Assembly: GCA_050943435.1 (NCBI GenBank)
Contig: JBMNPE010000020.1
Span: 1-21,933, forward strand
DNA: 21,933 nt
From: RGIG5675 sp050943435
GTDB taxonomy: Bacteria > Bacillota > Clostridia > Oscillospirales > Ruminococcaceae
Direction of reading: 5' to 3'
Position 1 is the first letter of the stretch. Each line of letters starts with the position of its first letter. The translations under genes were made by a program, and so were the position numbers. This document shows positions 1 through 7,695 of this stretch, one piece after another. Below the pieces are notes generated by a model. It searched no databases. It was not told the origin of the DNA and was given only the letters and a program-made list of their open reading frames with translations.

Positions 1-44
1 GGCATTATTGAGAATTGATAATAGAAAAAAATAAGAATTAACTG

Positions 45-73
45 AGCACGGCATTAAATGACCGTGCTTTTTT
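45..73 (+). terminator. Intrinsic terminator
   Basis: A 7-bp perfect stem (AGCACGG at 45-51 with CCGTGCT at 62-68) has a 10-nt loop and is followed directly by six T residues (68-73). It probably ends a plus-strand transcript that starts before the window. Confidence 0.8.
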
Positions 74-98
74 AACCTGAAAGAAGACAACATGTTTT

Positions 99-139
99 CA
101 AGAGCATTGTTTATTATTCTTTCCCCATAAATGCTCTTG
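99..139. repeat. 10-bp inverted repeat, 21-nt loop
   Basis: CAAGAGCATT (99-108) and AATGCTCTTG (130-139) are perfect reverse complements around a 21-nt pyrimidine-rich loop. No T tract follows on either strand, so it does not look like a terminator. It could be a protein-binding dyad, an RNA hairpin, or the remnant of a mobile element end. Confidence 0.5.
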
Positions 140-290
140 CGTGGACATGCGTTCTGGTTAGAGCATATTTTGTTTTAAGCGTAGTTAAATTCATAATCCA
201 TCTCGGTATAAAAGCAATTCAGATGCGTTGAAAGAATCAATAAAGGAATTAGATCATAACAACTAAACGAAAAGAATAAAAAGAGTAATT

Positions 291-318
291 AAGACGATCA
301 GAAATGACCGTCTTATTT
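291..318 (+). terminator. Probable weak intrinsic terminator
   Basis: AAGACG (291-296) pairs with CGTCTT (309-314), extended by TCA/TGA around a GAAA loop with one mismatch. It is followed by an AT-rich tail with scattered T residues. It shares the 10-mer AAATGACCGT (302-311) with the first terminator (56-65), so the two hairpins are related in sequence. Confidence 0.5.
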
Positions 319-360
319 ATTGTCAACTAGTGGCTTAATAGGGAAAAAATTGCTTTGTAC

Positions 361-398
361 AAATAAGAAGAGCAGTGCAGCCTAAATGCTGCACTGCT
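361..398 (-). terminator. Intrinsic terminator of the minus-strand lipoprotein gene
   Basis: A perfect 11-bp stem (AGCAGTGCAGC at 371-381 with GCTGCACTGCT at 388-398) has a 6-nt loop. On the minus strand it is followed by a T-rich tail (complement of 361-370). It lies about 30 bp past the stop of the hydrolase gene. On the plus strand no good T tract follows, so the minus orientation is favoured. Confidence 0.75.
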
Positions 399-426
399 TG
401 TGTCATGTTATGGATTTCTGCTGCTG

Positions 427-1410
427 TCAGTCTGCGTTGAGATGGCAGTCAAAGAATGCATCCACGCTGTAGACGACCTCATTGAGGATGGCCGTCTTGT
501 CGCTGTAGAAGCCGTAGCTGTGTCCGTCTTCAGGAGTCTGAACGAGCTGAGAGCCGAGCTTCTCGGCGACGTTCAGGCTGACTGACGGGGAGACTGCCTC
601 GTCATCAAGTGCGTGTATAACGAGTGTCGGGATATCGCAGTTTGCAGCTGCCTTGTCGACAATGGTTGCTCCAGGATTGGCTTCGAGATCGTCGAACCAC
701 TGTTTTCCGAGCTGCTGCTCCTGGCCGTAGATCGTGGTCCAGTCGGCATATCCCTTGTCGGAGTTGGCCTCTTCCTTGAGGGACTCCCAGCTGTCGGCTC
801 CGCCGAACAGATTCTTGAGGTCGTCTGTATCGGCTGCCGGGGCTAGCATTGCCGCTGCCTGGAAGTCGTAGGAATCGTCTGCGAGGAGCTCGAGGACGAT
901 CCTGCCGCCCATTGAGTAGCCGAAGATTCCGACTTTGTTTTCATCCACGTTGTAGTTGTCTATCATGTATTGTACGGCGTTGAGTGTGTCTTCCTTCATG
1001 TTCGTGAGGTTGTTGTCGGTGAAGGATTCGGTGGACTCTCCGCAGCCGCTGTAGTCCATGCGGATGGTTGCTATGTTGTTTTCGGCAAGAGCCTCGGCAA
1101 TAGCAGGATATCCGAGAGCCTCGTCGCGGTTTCCGCCGTGGCCGTGGCACATTACAACGAACGCAAACGGTCCGTCGCCAGCGGGCATTACCACTGTGGC
1201 AGGAACCTGCACGCCCCTTGACTCATAGGTTATGTTTTCGATTGTGGGCTCAGCCGTCGTCTCCTCTGTTGTGCTGGAATCAGTGCTGGTGCTGGTGGTG
1301 CTTGATTCCACAGAGCTTCCGCTTGAGCTGGAGCCGCATCCCGCAAGTACGGTGAGCGAGAACAGGGCTACGAGTGTGAGTGCGAGTACTTTTCTGAACA
1401 TGTTCTTCAT
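427..1410 (-). CDS. Lipoprotein alpha/beta hydrolase (esterase-like)
   Basis: This 327-aa protein is a predicted membrane-anchored serine hydrolase facing the outside of the cell. Residues 1-25 form a lipoprotein signal: basic N-terminus, hydrophobic stretch, then lipobox LAGC with the lipidated Cys at 25. A Ser/Thr-rich linker follows to about residue 54. The alpha/beta-hydrolase fold shows the oxyanion-side motif HGHGG (about 89-93), the nucleophile elbow GYSMGG with Ser166, an acidic residue in HALDD (about 269-270) and the catalytic His297 in DGHSYG. It resembles cinnamoyl/feruloyl-esterase-like and S15-like hydrolases; the substrate cannot be read. The ATG at 1410 is chosen because GGGAGGG lies just upstream, the signal peptide begins there, and the promoter at 1436-1463 would start transcription downstream of the alternative ATG at 1452. 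The gene is monocistronic, with its own promoter and terminator. Confidence 0.85.
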   Translation of the reverse strand: MKNMFRKVLALTLVALFSLTVLAGCGSSSSGSSVESSTTSTSTDSSTTEETTAEPTIENITYESRGVQVPATVVMPAGDGPFAFVVMCHGHGGNRDEALGYPAIAEALAENNIATIRMDYSGCGESTESFTDNNLTNMKEDTLNAVQYMIDNYNVDENKVGIFGYSMGGRIVLELLADDSYDFQAAAMLAPAADTDDLKNLFGGADSWESLKEEANSDKGYADWTTIYGQEQQLGKQWFDDLEANPGATIVDKAAANCDIPTLVIHALDDEAVSPSVSLNVAEKLGSQLVQTPEDGHSYGFYSDKTAILNEVVYSVDAFFDCHLNAD

Positions 1411-1435
1411 ATTGGTTAGACCCTCCCTTAGTTTC

Positions 1436-1463
1436 AGTATAGACAAGGGCATGTTTGTTTCAA
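1436..1463 (-). promoter_or_regulatory. Sigma-A-type promoter of the lipoprotein gene
   Basis: Read on the minus strand, TTGAAA (complement of 1458-1463) is followed after 16 bp by TATACT (complement of 1436-1441). The predicted transcript starts near 1429, giving a leader of about 20 nt with the ribosome binding site at 1421-1427. Confidence 0.7.
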
Positions 1464-1544
1464 TAATGAAAAGTATCTGAAAAAACAGGATTAATTTTTA
1501 CGATTTAATTCTTGAAAATCAGCGGTAAACCCCTTTGCAGACAG

Positions 1545-1580
1545 TGAAAAAACGGTCCGCACCCGTATGGATGCGGACCG
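1545..1580 (-). terminator. Intrinsic terminator of the DUF2804-like gene
   Basis: A 9-bp GC-rich stem (CGGTCCGCA at 1553-1561 with TGCGGACCG at 1572-1580) is followed on the minus strand by a run of six T residues (complement of 1547-1552). It lies about 30 bp past the stop of the minus-strand gene. Confidence 0.85.
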
Positions 1581-1610
1581 CATAACTGAGCAGCCTATAC
1601 AGGAAAGGAA

Positions 1611-2687
1611 TCAGAAAAGCATGGTTTTGTCTTCGCCCACGGCGCGGACATGGTCGAGCTTTATTGGAGTGCCGTCCTCGAGCTTCAGGGTTCCCGTGAC
1701 CTTTCCGAACAGTATGTAGTAGTGGATGTCGACCACACCTGCGCTCACTATTGTCGGGTGTGTTCCGAGTACCTCGAATTCGAGGTCCACCATCCCGTGT
1801 GTGTCCCTCACATGCCACTTTGCAGGCGACTTGTAGTCCGGCATTCCCGGCTCCTTGGAGAACGTCACAGGCGGAAGCAGGCTCTGCCTGCCCTCGAGCC
1901 AGATCAGGTTCTCATTGTATTTGACGGGGTCGGTGCTCTGGTTCTTAGTGAGATTAAAAGCGAAATACCTGTTTTCACCGCCAACTTCGGCCTTTCCGAG
2001 GGTGCAGAGCCAGTCGTAGTGCATCCTCCTCGGGTAGTATCCGCGGTGGTCGTCTATTATCGCGACGGCATCCGGGTCCATGTCTATTACGCGGTCGCCT
2101 ATCTGTATGCTTCCGGTGCAGGAGAAGAAGATCTTCTCTGTGTAGACGGGCCTGTTCGGGCCCATCGGCATCGAAACCACGGAAGGAGGGCTCAACTTCT
2201 TGAGCTCGAGCCTGTAGCGCATCGGCCCCTTGTCGTCCTGCATAGAGCCTGAGAGTATGGCCTTCCCGTTTCCGAGATCGGTCACAAACCTCATCGACCC
2301 GTGCTTTGTCGCGGAATACGAGGTGCTTCCGTCCAGGAGATTCGGCCCTATCTTTACTGCCCTGGAAGCGGCAGTGTCGCTGTAGGAGATGAGCTCTTCC
2401 GTGGTGTAGTCATAGAAGAGCAGGACGGAAACGGAGATCGACCCCATGTCGCATATCCCGCAGAGCATCATGCCATCTCTGCAGTGCACTTCGGCAGCAT
2501 CCCAGAGGGTTAGCCTCATGCGGTTGAAGATGTCCGGCAGGGAAGTCGGGTTTTTGCATTTTAAGATGTTGAATTCCCTGAATTCGCCTGAAAAAGTCCC
2601 GAAGGCAGCATTCCCGTACTCGTCTACGAGTGATTCCGGAGTGGGTCTGCTTCTCCTCTCTGGGGCAATGTAGGAAGTATAGTCCAT
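1611..2687 (-). CDS. DUF2804-like protein
   Basis: This is a 358-aa soluble protein with no signal peptide or membrane segment. The pattern fits the DUF2804 family as I remember it: an early EFNI/F motif, a central beta-rich region, DDHRGYYPRRMHYDWL (the family's D-x-x-R-G-Y/W-P-Y-R-x-x-W block), then FAFNLT, ENLIWLEG, and a final FGKVTGTL-LEDG segment. DUF2804 is thought to be related to the AttH/CrtC lipocalin-like beta-barrels, but its reaction is unknown, so no function is assigned. The start is the ATG at 2687, preceded by an AGG-containing binding site. Upstream in-frame codons run through the divergent promoter region and are not credible. It is transcribed divergently from the S9 peptidase operon and ends in its own terminator. 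Confidence 0.7.
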   Translation of the reverse strand: MDYTSYIAPERRSRPTPESLVDEYGNAAFGTFSGEFREFNILKCKNPTSLPDIFNRMRLTLWDAAEVHCRDGMMLCGICDMGSISVSVLLFYDYTTEELISYSDTAASRAVKIGPNLLDGSTSYSATKHGSMRFVTDLGNGKAILSGSMQDDKGPMRYRLELKKLSPPSVVSMPMGPNRPVYTEKIFFSCTGSIQIGDRVIDMDPDAVAIIDDHRGYYPRRMHYDWLCTLGKAEVGGENRYFAFNLTKNQSTDPVKYNENLIWLEGRQSLLPPVTFSKEPGMPDYKSPAKWHVRDTHGMVDLEFEVLGTHPTIVSAGVVDIHYYILFGKVTGTLKLEDGTPIKLDHVRAVGEDKTMLF

Positions 2688-2732
2688 AATTTGAGCGCCT
2701 CGCTTTGTGAATAATTTGGTGCTTCTGACTAA

Positions 2733-2738
2733 ATTATA
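2733..2738 (-). promoter_or_regulatory. -10 box of the DUF2804-like gene promoter
   Basis: The minus strand reads TATAAT (complement of 2733-2738), a perfect -10 box about 45 bp upstream of the start codon. The -35 region is poor (ATGTTA- or TGTTAA-like at 16-17 bp). Confidence 0.5.
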
Positions 2739-2802
2739 ATCTATTCTCCCCGGGTTAACATCACACTCCCGAAAAGTATTGCTCAAATATGGCCGGGAAA
2801 TA

Positions 2803-2830
2803 ATTGAAAAAGCCCGTTTTGTGCTAGAAT
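2803..2830 (+). promoter_or_regulatory. Promoter of the S9 peptidase operon
   Basis: TTGAAA (2804-2809) lies upstream of the extended -10 box TGCTAGAAT (2822-2830). The spacer is 15-16 bp depending on register, which is short but offset by the TGn extension. Start of transcription is predicted near 2837, giving a leader of about 40 nt. Confidence 0.55.
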
Positions 2831-2877
2831 TATTTTCGAATAAGTCAAGAAATGCATTGTGTGAAAGGAATTGTGCC

Positions 2878-4851
2878 ATGAGCAAGAAAAAACTGCCTGT
2901 CAAGATAGAAGATATAGCCGAATACAAGACCCCTTGCAACCTCATGTATTCCCCCAGTGGGAAGAGGCTCGCGTTCGACGTAAAGACACCGGACCTCAAG
3001 AAGAACGACTACAGGAACGACGTGTGGATAGCCGCTGACGGAGTGAGCCGCAGGGCGACGTATTCCGCCGATTCCTCCTGCGTCATGTGGCTGGATGACG
3101 GCAGACTAATCATAAAGAGGAAAAAAGAAGGGGATTCGCCCCTTGTCACGTCCCTGTGGGTGCTCAGCATGGACGGCGGCGAAGCCGCCCCGTTCATGAC
3201 CCTCCCGTTCCCGCTCATAAGGCTCGGAAAGGCCACGGACGACGTGCTCTACGCTGTGGGCATCATCGACAGCAGGAATCCGGACGCCTACAAGATGACA
3301 CCCGAGGAGGCCGAGGCCTACTCAAAGGAGCTCAAGAAGGAAGAGGACTACAGGGTAGTGGACGAGACCCCGTTCTGGTTCAACGGGATGGGATACATTA
3401 ACGGCAAGAGGATGGCGCTCTTCACGGTCGACCTCAAAAAGAAGGCCGTAAAGAGGATAACCGCCCCTAAGTTCTACGTCGAATCCGTATGCGCAGATTC
3501 CGGGGTCATATACTACACCGGGGCGGTGCAGGGAAAGGTGCACTCCCTCTACACAGGGATCTATTCCTACGACGCAAAGAGCGGCAAGAGGGACACGATA
3601 TATTCGAGAAACGACATGTCCTGCGGAAGGCTGTTCGTGCTTGGCGGAAAGCTCTACGTCATGGCCACCGACATGAAGGACTACGGGGTAAACCAGACCC
3701 CCGACATCTGCCTCGTGGACGGCAGGAAGCTCGAGAAGGTATATGTCCCGTCATACAGCCTCGGGAACACTGTCCTCAGCGACACTATCTGCGAGGGTGG
3801 AAAGCAGGGCGATACCGCAGGGGACGCCTTCGTGACACTCGAGACCATAGAGGACCACGACGCCATAATCGAGCTCGACTCCAAATTCAGGGAGAAGAAG
3901 ATATGGGAGAAGCCGGGGCTCGTAGACTGCATTGCGGTTTCGGAAGGAAGCATAGCTGTCGTATACCAGGATTCCCAGCACCTCGAGGAGGTGTTCGAGA
4001 TGGGCAGGGACGGAAGCGGCATGAAGCAGGTTTCCGACTTAAACTCCGAGGCCCTAAAGGGCAGGTACGTCGCGGAGCCGAAGCCCCTCGAGTATTCGAG
4101 CGAGGGCGGCAGCTACCGCGGATGGGTTCTCCTGCCTGAGAATTTCGACGCCTCCAAGAAGTACCCAGCGGTCCTCGACGTGCACGGCGGGCCGAGGTGC
4201 GCCTACGGCGAGACTTTCTTCCACGAGATGCAGGTCTGGGTTTCCATGGGATACGTGGTGTTCTTCACCAACATCTGGGGCAGCGACGGCAGGGGAGACA
4301 GGTTCGCCGACATAAGGGGGCTCTACGGCGTCACCGACTACCGCAACCTCATGGACTTTACAGACGCAGTCCTCAAGGAATACCCGAACATCGACAAGAA
4401 AAAGCTCTGCGAGACCGGCGGCAGCTACGGCGGGTTCATGACGAACTGGATCGTCGGCCACACGAACAGGTTCTGCTGCGCCGCGAGCCAGAGGAGCATC
4501 GCCAACTTCATATCGTTCTCCTACCTCTCCGACATAGGCCCGTGGTTCGGGGTCGACCAGGCTGGGGCCAAGGACCCGCTCACGGACTACAAGACTCTCT
4601 GGGAGCACTCGCCGCTAAAATACGCAAAGAACGCAAAGACCCCGACGCTGTTCATCCACAGCGAGGAGGACTACAGGTGCCCGCTCCCCGAGGGAATGCA
4701 GATGATGCAGGCAATGAGCCTCAACGGGGCTGAGACCAGGATGGTGATATTCAAGGGAGAAAACCACGAGCTGTCGAGGTCCGGAAAGCCGCAGCACAGG
4801 ATCCGCAGGCTCAGGGAGATAAGCGACTGGTTTGAAAAACACGCAAAATGA
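2878..4851 (+). CDS. S9 family (prolyl oligopeptidase-like) serine peptidase
   Basis: This 657-aa protein resembles acylaminoacyl-peptidase/dipeptidyl-peptidase enzymes, which cleave short peptides. The N-terminal ~400 residues are beta-rich and propeller-like, with repeated blocks such as WLDDGRLI and IYSYDAKSG. The C-terminal catalytic domain shows LDVHGGP, GSDGRGDRFADI and the nucleophile motif GGSYGG with Ser516. Asp598 in HSEEDYRCP and His630 in GENHELSR complete the triad. There is no signal peptide, so it should be cytosolic. The ATG at 2878 is chosen for the upstream AAAGGA and because earlier in-frame codons fall in the promoter. It is the first gene of an operon; the next gene overlaps its stop by ATGA. 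Length is normal for the family and all catalytic motifs are intact. Confidence 0.92.
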   Translation: MSKKKLPVKIEDIAEYKTPCNLMYSPSGKRLAFDVKTPDLKKNDYRNDVWIAADGVSRRATYSADSSCVMWLDDGRLIIKRKKEGDSPLVTSLWVLSMDGGEAAPFMTLPFPLIRLGKATDDVLYAVGIIDSRNPDAYKMTPEEAEAYSKELKKEEDYRVVDETPFWFNGMGYINGKRMALFTVDLKKKAVKRITAPKFYVESVCADSGVIYYTGAVQGKVHSLYTGIYSYDAKSGKRDTIYSRNDMSCGRLFVLGGKLYVMATDMKDYGVNQTPDICLVDGRKLEKVYVPSYSLGNTVLSDTICEGGKQGDTAGDAFVTLETIEDHDAIIELDSKFREKKIWEKPGLVDCIAVSEGSIAVVYQDSQHLEEVFEMGRDGSGMKQVSDLNSEALKGRYVAEPKPLEYSSEGGSYRGWVLLPENFDASKKYPAVLDVHGGPRCAYGETFFHEMQVWVSMGYVVFFTNIWGSDGRGDRFADIRGLYGVTDYRNLMDFTDAVLKEYPNIDKKKLCETGGSYGGFMTNWIVGHTNRFCCAASQRSIANFISFSYLSDIGPWFGVDQAGAKDPLTDYKTLWEHSPLKYAKNAKTPTLFIHSEEDYRCPLPEGMQMMQAMSLNGAETRMVIFKGENHELSRSGKPQHRIRRLREISDWFEKHAK

Positions 4852-5462
4852 GTGAATCAGGTGAAAACAGGGTCACACTGAGGCTGGCCACTCCGGACGA
4901 CGCCGGAAGGCTGCTGGAAATCTATGCCCCTTACGTCCTCAACACCGCGATAACGTTTGAGTACTCGGTCCCGTCTGTTGAGGAATTCAGGGACAGGATA
5001 TCCTCGACGCTGGAACATTACCCGTACATAGTGGCGGAGTGCGGGGGAGTCATAGAGGGCTATGCATACGCAGGGAGGCTAAACCCGAGGAAAGCGTATG
5101 ACTGGGCCTGCGAGATGTCGATCTACGTAGACCTCAACCACCGCAGGCACGGGCTCGGGAGGCTCATGTACGAGGCCCTCGAGCACATCCTAAGGATGAT
5201 GAACGTGCAGAACGTCAACGCCTGCATTGCGTATCCGTCGGCAGCGGATCCGCACCTGACCACTGATTCAGTAAAGTTCCACGGGACTATGGGATACAGG
5301 ATGGTGGGCGAGTTCCACAGGTGCGCCTACAAGTTCGGAACGTGGTACGACATGGTCTGGATGGAAAAGGACATAGGCAGCCATCCGGACGACGTCCCCG
5401 ACTTCATAGGGATAGACGGGATAAGAAAGGAAGCAGAGGAATACCTTGCAAGCCTGGGCTGA
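4848..5462 (+). CDS. GNAT family N-acetyltransferase (PAT/MddA-like)
   Basis: This 204-aa protein is a predicted acetyl-CoA-dependent N-acetyltransferase. The opening RLATPDDAGRLLEIYAPYV and the TAITFEYSVPSVEEFRDR segment match the phosphinothricin/methionine-sulfoximine acetyltransferase branch. The acetyl-CoA loop RRHGLG (about 99-104) follows a typical beta-strand EMSIYVD. The C-terminus carries FHGTMGYRMVGEFHRCAYKFGTWYDMVWM in shorter conserved blocks (for example YKFGTWYDMVWMEK). About 25 extra residues follow the usual end of the domain. The start ATG overlaps the peptidase stop (ATGA) and has no clear binding site of its own, so translation is probably coupled to the peptidase. The true substrate is unknown; amino acids or analogues are possible. 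Confidence 0.85.
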   Translation: MSESGENRVTLRLATPDDAGRLLEIYAPYVLNTAITFEYSVPSVEEFRDRISSTLEHYPYIVAECGGVIEGYAYAGRLNPRKAYDWACEMSIYVDLNHRRHGLGRLMYEALEHILRMMNVQNVNACIAYPSAADPHLTTDSVKFHGTMGYRMVGEFHRCAYKFGTWYDMVWMEKDIGSHPDDVPDFIGIDGIRKEAEEYLASLG

Positions 5463-5505
5463 TATTTGAGGGCCCCTAGGGGTCCGGATAATCGGAGGGG
5501 GAAAT

Positions 5506-6174
5506 ATGAGAAAGGTCCTGATACTGGCAGACAGCGATACTGACGGCGGAATTCTCGCCGATGCGCTCCAGATAAGCGCCATGCCCGGAATAAAATTTGA
5601 CATCGACACAGACAGGGACGCACCGGCTTCCAGGGAAAAGCTGTCGCAGTATGCCGCAGTGCTCAACGTGAGGAGCCTCATGGGAAGCTACTCCAACAAC
5701 ACGTGGTTTTCCGTATCCGCCTTCGATTCGTACGTAAAGGACGGAGGATCTTTCATTGCTGCCGGAAAGGGCTGCCTCTACGACCCGGCACCGAGGAGGA
5801 AGGAGGAGAAGTTCTTCCTCGAGGTGGACAGGTACAACAAATTCCTCGGCTCCAGGGTGGACGAGACCTTCATGGGGCCGGTGCATATTTCCACGGTAGA
5901 CAGGTGGCACCCCATCATGAAGGGCATCTCCGATTTCGACGCCGACGAACCGCACCGCAGGACAGTGCTAACTGCAGAAGGGGCCGAGATCCTGTTCGAC
6001 ACCTCCTCGGAAAAGGGAGGTTCGGGGGTTCACGGCGGATATGTGCTCAAGCGCGGGTCCGGCAGGGTGATTGCAATAACCCAGGGTCTCTCCAAGAAGA
6101 CCTGGAGGATTCCGGGATTTTCTGCAATAGTCGCGAATTCCGTCAGGTACTGCGCGGCGGGGAGGAAAATATGA
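5506..6174 (+). CDS. ThuA-like (class I glutamine amidotransferase-fold) protein
   Basis: This 222-aa soluble protein begins with RKVLILADSD, a flavodoxin-like/GATase-like strand and loop. It continues with KDGGSFIAAGKGCLYDP (about 78-94) and the HPIMKG motif (135-140), which is typical of ThuA-like proteins. GSGRVIAITQG near the end matches the 'G-x-G-R-V' strand of the family. ThuA proteins are linked to sugar metabolism, but the reaction is not established. The start ATG follows a strong GGAGGGGG site. A short palindrome (CCCCTAGGGG at 5473-5482) lies in the 43-bp gap before it. The next gene overlaps its stop by ATGA. A Cys at residue 90 sits near where the nucleophile elbow would be, but I cannot show that it is catalytic. 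Confidence 0.6.
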   Translation: MRKVLILADSDTDGGILADALQISAMPGIKFDIDTDRDAPASREKLSQYAAVLNVRSLMGSYSNNTWFSVSAFDSYVKDGGSFIAAGKGCLYDPAPRRKEEKFFLEVDRYNKFLGSRVDETFMGPVHISTVDRWHPIMKGISDFDADEPHRRTVLTAEGAEILFDTSSEKGGSGVHGGYVLKRGSGRVIAITQGLSKKTWRIPGFSAIVANSVRYCAAGRKI

Positions 6175-6527
6175 AGAGAAAAAACGCTTTGTTTCTCATT
6201 ATCTGCGGGATGATGATACTGTTCGGGATCATCTCGATAGTCTCTTTCTTCGTGTCAATATTCATGAAGACCCAGGAGTTCAGCTTCATAAGCCTGCTTC
6301 CGGGACTTCTGGAACTGGCTGCCGGGATTGCCGGCATTGCCGCAAGGAACAAGATTGTCCCGGCCGTGCTGGACGTGGCCCTCATGGCGGTGGTCATATA
6401 CGAATGGGCCCCGTACTTCAAGATGAACCTCGCGTCTATATCCTATGTGAGCTTCGGGATCGACATAGCACTCACGGTGCTCTACATAGTGCTGCTCTTC
6501 TTCGGAAAGAGCCAGGACGAGGCCTGA
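6171..6527 (+). CDS. Small four-helix membrane protein, unknown function
   Basis: This 118-aa, very hydrophobic protein has about four predicted membrane helices: residues ~5-30, 40-60, 62-84 and 90-112. Short charged ends include MKRKN at the start and KSQDEA at the end. I do not recognise a family. The start ATG at 6171 follows GGGGAGGAAAAT and overlaps the ThuA-like stop (ATGA), so it is part of the same operon and is translated by coupling. A longer frame running back to 5703 exists but overlaps the ThuA-like gene and lacks a start signal. It is the last gene before the strong terminator at 6551-6590. Confidence 0.8.
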   Translation: MKRKNALFLIICGMMILFGIISIVSFFVSIFMKTQEFSFISLLPGLLELAAGIAGIAARNKIVPAVLDVALMAVVIYEWAPYFKMNLASISYVSFGIDIALTVLYIVLLFFGKSQDEA

Positions 6528-6550
6528 ATTTTTATTTACCTAGAACATGG

Positions 6551-6590
6551 CAGAACGGCGGGACCAGTGTCCCGCCGCTCTGTCTTTTTT
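6551..6590 (+). terminator. Intrinsic terminator of the S9 peptidase operon
   Basis: A 9-bp stem (CGGCGGGAC at 6556-6564 with GTCCCGCCG at 6569-6577) has a CAGT loop and is extended by an outer CAGA/TCTG pairing. It is followed by TTTTTT (6585-6590). It lies between two converging genes; the minus side has no T run adjacent to the stem. Confidence 0.9.
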
Positions 6591-6607
6591 GTATGTCATC
6601 CTGACCG

Positions 6608-7618
6608 TCAGGTTTCTGAAAATCTCCTGTGCAGGAGGAACGCCACTGTGTCCCTCACGGAAGACATAAGCGACCTCGGCTTGTAGCCGAGCTCCTTGGA
6701 GGCCTTCTTGTGGGAGAAGAGGGAATTGGATTCGAGGGTGTAGACGGAATAAGGCGTGAGTAGAGGTTTTTTGGAGAGTTTCTTTGAGAACCATTCCCCT
6801 ATGGGTGCGACGGCCTTGGCCAGTGCCTTGGATACCGTGACCGCTACAGGTGGCCTGCCCTCGGTGTTCCTCACGAGGTCCATGAGGTGCTTGATGGAGG
6901 AATAGTGGCCGCTCAGGATGTAGCATTCGCCCTTCCTGCCGTAAGTCTCGCAGCTCAGTATTCCGTCCGCAACGTCGCGGACATCGACAAAGTCGTAACC
7001 GCCCTCTACTGCGCAGGGCATCTGCCTCTTTACGACTGCCTCAATAGTCCTGATCATGTTGTTGGAGCGCTGGAAGTCGCCGGGGCCTATTATCCCGGAC
7101 GGGTGCACTATGCTGACGTTCAGGCCCTTCTTCGCGTAGTCGAGCACGAGGTTCGCGGCCGCGGCCTTCGTCTTGGCGTATCCGCCCTTGACCGCGTCGA
7201 CGTCGAAGTTCTCCTGCTCGGAGATTACGTTCGGGAACGCCTTTTCGGTTATGGCGTGGACGGAGCTGACGTACACAACGCGCTCGACTCCGGTCTTCAC
7301 GGCCATCTTCATGACGTTATCCGTGCCGTTTACATTTACTTCCCACATAGCGGGATTTGCCCCGGACGAAATGGAAACTATCGCGGCGCAGTGGATGAGT
7401 GTCACCGTGTCGTAGCCGTCCCGCTTAAAGGATCTCTCGAGGGACTTCATGTCGGTCACGTCCCCGCTGCATACCTCGACGTAATCAGGAAGGTTGTATT
7501 CCCCAAGGTCGCCGGGCAGGACAAGGGCACGTATGTGCGGACCCTTCTTTCCTATCCTGTGGATGAGGGTCGTCCCGAGATGTCCGGTGGCCCCAGTAAT
7601 CAAATAGAGTTTGTTCAT
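6608..7618 (-). CDS. NAD(P)-dependent epimerase/reductase (extended SDR family)
   Basis: This 336-aa protein has a Rossmann-fold N-terminus with the dinucleotide motif GATGHLG (9-15) and the acidic-side motif GDVTD (about 52-56). HCAA lies near residue 77, VYVSSVH around 116-121, and the catalytic pair Tyr147/Lys151 sits in YAKTK. IVHPSGIIGPGD and YDFVDVRDVADGI match dihydroflavonol-4-reductase/UDP-glucose-epimerase-like enzymes. The substrate is not clear; sterol/flavonoid-like reductases and sugar epimerases share these motifs. The start ATG at 7618 is preceded by AAGGA. It stands alone on the minus strand, facing the peptidase operon's terminator. A dyad lies near its promoter. Confidence 0.85.
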   Translation of the reverse strand: MNKLYLITGATGHLGTTLIHRIGKKGPHIRALVLPGDLGEYNLPDYVEVCSGDVTDMKSLERSFKRDGYDTVTLIHCAAIVSISSGANPAMWEVNVNGTDNVMKMAVKTGVERVVYVSSVHAITEKAFPNVISEQENFDVDAVKGGYAKTKAAAANLVLDYAKKGLNVSIVHPSGIIGPGDFQRSNNMIRTIEAVVKRQMPCAVEGGYDFVDVRDVADGILSCETYGRKGECYILSGHYSSIKHLMDLVRNTEGRPPVAVTVSKALAKAVAPIGEWFSKKLSKKPLLTPYSVYTLESNSLFSHKKASKELGYKPRSLMSSVRDTVAFLLHRRFSET

Positions 7619-7695
7619 TGCTTTTTCCTTGGAGGGGACTCCTCAGCGCATGCACGTCGCCTTATATTTGGGTCCGCCTCTTTTTAGACATTTTC

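Larger units (their letters stand above)
1..426. other. AT-rich gene-free region
   Basis: No convincing gene is seen here. The stretch is clearly more AT-rich than the rest of the window. It holds three to four hairpins (separate entries) and no open frame longer than a few codons that has a ribosome binding site. The two T-tailed hairpins read on the plus strand, which suggests that genes or small RNAs upstream of the window end here. It may be decayed mobile or intergenic DNA, but nothing in it identifies an element. Confidence 0.6.

Noticed and set aside
2779..2877. Earlier start of the S9 peptidase at 2779
   Set aside because: It lies upstream of, and across, the predicted promoter at 2803-2830 and has no binding site. 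The ATG at 2878 has AAAGGA.
4054..4608. Long minus-strand frame opposite the peptidase gene
   Set aside because: It is the antisense shadow of a GC-rich coding region, with no binding site and no recognisable domain. The plus-strand gene carries the catalytic motifs.
5703..6527. A long plus-strand frame that would fuse 156 residues to the small membrane protein
   Set aside because: It overlaps the ThuA-like gene in another frame, its first part is Arg-rich shadow sequence, and a strong binding site marks the ATG at 6171.
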